Below, piece after piece: positions 7,297 through 8,572 of a DNA stretch of 8,572 nucleotides (position 1 is the first letter of the stretch; each line of letters starts with the position of its first letter). Made by a program: the position numbers and the translations under genes. The notes below the pieces were generated by a model. It saw only the letters and a program-made list of their open reading frames with translations. It did no database searches and had not been told where the DNA came from. Source of the stretch: Candidatus Nanopelagicales bacterium (GTDB taxonomy: Bacteria; Actinomycetota; Actinomycetes; Nanopelagicales; Nanopelagicaceae); contig JAURJF010000040.1 in the NCBI GenBank assembly GCA_030832365.1, positions 1 through 8,572 of the forward strand, written 5' to 3'.

Positions 7297-8220
7297 TCAA
7301 TTAAAACGTCGCTCGAGAACTAAGACATCAACCTCAGCGCCAGCACTTGCGCCACTTTCATTCTCTGAAATAACAATTAAGCCTGTGGCATCAGATAATC
7401 CAATTAAATCTCCTTGATTTTCAATTGGAGTAACAAGTCTTCGCTCTGGATTATCGCCAGAGAGAACTCCTCTTATAAAAGAGTGTTTTCCAACTTCACT
7501 TAATACATCACTTGTTAAAGTTGCTTTGATTACTGGTCGATGGATGTCATATAGCCCCATCATGTTTCGAATCATCGGACGGATAAAAAGCTCTGCCGAG
7601 ATATATGCAAATATCGGATCTCCTGGAAGTGAAACTACTGGAGTCTGATCCGGGCCCACAACTCCAAATGAATGTTTACCACTTCCCTCAATTAATGGAA
7701 GGACTTCACGAACTTTTCCAAGTTCATTAAGTACTGAATAGATAAGAGAAAAAGACTCATCATGTCTTTCGCCGCAGATTACTAATAAATCAGCTCTTAC
7801 CAATTGATCTTCAATTACACCTTTTAGCTGAGCAGCATTTTCTGGGATGGTATGAACTCGATAGCCCACTGCTCCAGCCTCCTTTACGGCTGTAGTTAAT
7901 AGCCATGAATTAGTCTCATACTCATCTTCGCCATCTCTAAGGGGTGATCCTGGTTCTACTAAATCATCTCCTGCTGAAACAATTACCACTCTTGGCTGTG
8001 GTCTAGTTGGAAGACGATCTAAACCAAGAGATGCAGCAAGGCCTATTTGAGTTGAACGGATTCTTGAACCAGATTTAAGTGCAACCTGCTCACCAGAGAG
8101 AACATCAAGGGCCAGAGTTGCCCCATGGGCATCAAGTAAGGGCATATCAAAGGCAGCAAGTGGCTTTGCTAGCGCTAGCAGTTCAGTAGCAAGTTCAGCC
8201 ACCTTAATCGTTTCGCTCAC
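7297..8220 (-). CDS. glp: Reduced MoeA-like protein (Glp type), lacking MoeA domain II and catalytic motifs
   Basis: The 307 aa protein is homologous to molybdopterin molybdotransferase MoeA/gephyrin E, but the family is normally about 400 aa. Residues 1-40 resemble the N-terminal linker domain, ending HGATLALDV. The sequence then jumps to SGSRIRSTQIGLAASLGLDR (50-69), which normally follows domain II, so the region with PPFDxSAMDGYA and the second catalytic Asp is missing. The MPT-binding domain remains (PRVVIVSAGDDLVEPG, 76-91; LPGDPIFAYISAELFIRP, 198-215). Its GGVSVGDYD motif, however, has become GERHDESFS (150-158) and the KPGKP loop is lost. Domain IV occupies about 227-307. Molybdenum insertion is therefore unlikely. 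By context (rimJ and glpR/sepX downstream) it is the FtsZ-binding cell-division protein Glp. The start is GTG at 8220 with AGGG seven bases upstream; ATG is not available nearby in frame. Confidence 0.82.
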   Translation of the reverse strand: MSETIKVAELATELLALAKPLAAFDMPLLDAHGATLALDVLSGEQVALKSGSRIRSTQIGLAASLGLDRLPTRPQPRVVIVSAGDDLVEPGSPLRDGEDEYETNSWLLTTAVKEAGAVGYRVHTIPENAAQLKGVIEDQLVRADLLVICGERHDESFSLIYSVLNELGKVREVLPLIEGSGKHSFGVVGPDQTPVVSLPGDPIFAYISAELFIRPMIRNMMGLYDIHRPVIKATLTSDVLSEVGKHSFIRGVLSGDNPERRLVTPIENQGDLIGLSDATGLIVISENESGASAGAEVDVLVLERRFN

Positions 8221-8253
8221 GTAGTAACCCTACTTTGAATCTACGCTAATCCC
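8221..8253. promoter_or_regulatory. Divergent 33-bp promoter region between glp and the cyclo-ligase gene
   Basis: Two -10-like hexamers sit back to back and overlap by two bases: TAGATT on the minus strand (8243-8238, for glp) and TACGCT on the plus strand (8242-8247, for the cyclo-ligase gene). The plus one lies six bases before the GTG start at 8254, the spacing expected of a leaderless actinobacterial transcript. On the minus side an AGGG (8231-8228) precedes the glp GTG. No convincing -35 boxes are seen, and the call rests on short matches. Confidence 0.35.
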
Positions 8254-8572
8254 GTGGATTCAACCCAGAGTGCGTCATTAATTAAGTCAGAACTTCGTCA
8301 GCGCTTTCGAAGTGAGAGAGAGTTTCTCATCACAGAGAGTTCTTGGCAGCATTTATTAGATAGTAAAGAAATCAAAAGTTCCCAGGTTCTTGCAAGTTAT
8401 CACTCATATGCAAGTGAGCCAGATACATCAGAGCTAAACAAATCCTTGATTCAAAGTGGTAAGACTCTTTTATTGCCAAGACGCCTTCCAGATAATGATC
8501 TAGATTGGATTATCTGGACTGGAAAGGATGAAGATCTAGAAATTGATGGCAAAGTAAAGTCACCAAAGGGTG
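8254..8572 (+). CDS. 5-formyltetrahydrofolate cyclo-ligase, N-terminal part (cut by window edge)
   Basis: This enzyme (methenyltetrahydrofolate synthetase, YgfA/MTHFS family) converts 5-formyl-THF to 5,10-methenyl-THF with ATP, returning a storage form of folate to one-carbon metabolism. The frame begins at GTG 8254 and stays open to the end of the window (106 codons of about 190). It shows the N-terminal KSELRQRFRSER (11-22, family pattern KxxLRxxxxxxR, ATP contact), the substrate loop ASYHSYASEPDT (47-58) with the conserved Glu55, GKTLLLPR (69-76) and LDWIIW (83-88). The Gly-rich C-terminal ATP site lies outside the window. No Shine-Dalgarno is present. It is divergent from glp. In mycobacteria and streptomycetes galU sits between these two genes but is missing here. 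Confidence 0.85.
   Translation, partial: MDSTQSASLIKSELRQRFRSEREFLITESSWQHLLDSKEIKSSQVLASYHSYASEPDTSELNKSLIQSGKTLLLPRRLPDNDLDWIIWTGKDEDLEIDGKVKSPKG

Noticed and set aside
8167..8180. 14-bp perfect palindrome TGCTAGCGCTAGCA inside glp
   Set aside because: It encodes a Leu-Ala-Leu-Ala run, is a single copy, and a palindrome of this length is expected about once by chance in a window this size.

Overview
The window looks like a streamlined, AT-leaning actinobacterial chromosome, probably a freshwater acI / Nanopelagicales-type lineage (Planktophila- or Nanopelagicus-like). That is inferred from three things. The gene order matches the Mycobacterium/Streptomyces neighbourhood of 5-FTHF cyclo-ligase, moeA-like glp, rimJ, glpR/sepX, protein O-mannosyltransferase, rsmI, metG, tatD, rsmA and ispE. 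Actinobacteria-only families (GlpR/SepX, PMT) are present. The DNA is AT-rich with almost no intergenic space. No 16S rRNA or other formal taxonomic marker is present, so the lineage is a guess from gene content and order.

Positions 1-4569 hold a leftward (minus-strand) run transcribed in the order rsmI, metG, tatD, rsmA, ispE, with gaps of 14 and 12 bp, a 4-bp ATGA overlap and a gap of 26 bp. It almost certainly forms one operon. It covers 16S rRNA methylation at two sites (RsmI, RsmA), methionyl-tRNA charging, a TatD metal-dependent hydrolase/DNase and an isoprenoid (MEP) pathway kinase, cut by the window edge.

Positions 4568-5829 hold a plus-strand protein O-mannosyltransferase whose start codon overlaps that of rsmI head to head. 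Its reading frame breaks at a run of six G (5691-5696). The last membrane helix and conserved C-terminal tail continue intact in the -1 frame to a stop at 5829.

Positions 5830-8220 hold a second leftward group transcribed in the order glp (MoeA-like), rimJ-like acetyltransferase, glpR/sepX. In relatives these encode a repurposed MoeA that binds FtsZ and its membrane receptor. The MoeA-like protein here is strikingly reduced: the whole domain carrying the first catalytic region is gone and the second active-site motif is degenerate. It is unlikely to be a molybdenum-cofactor enzyme and likely to serve only a structural, cell-division role.

Positions 8254-8572 hold the 5' part of a plus-strand 5-formyltetrahydrofolate cyclo-ligase, divergent from glp across a 33-bp gap.

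There is no gene-free stretch over 300 bases; the longest gap is 83 bp (6637-6719). I saw no tRNA, rRNA, CRISPR, insertion sequence, attachment site or convincing intrinsic terminator. The most interesting points are the stripped MoeA/Glp beside GlpR/SepX and the frameshifted mannosyltransferase.
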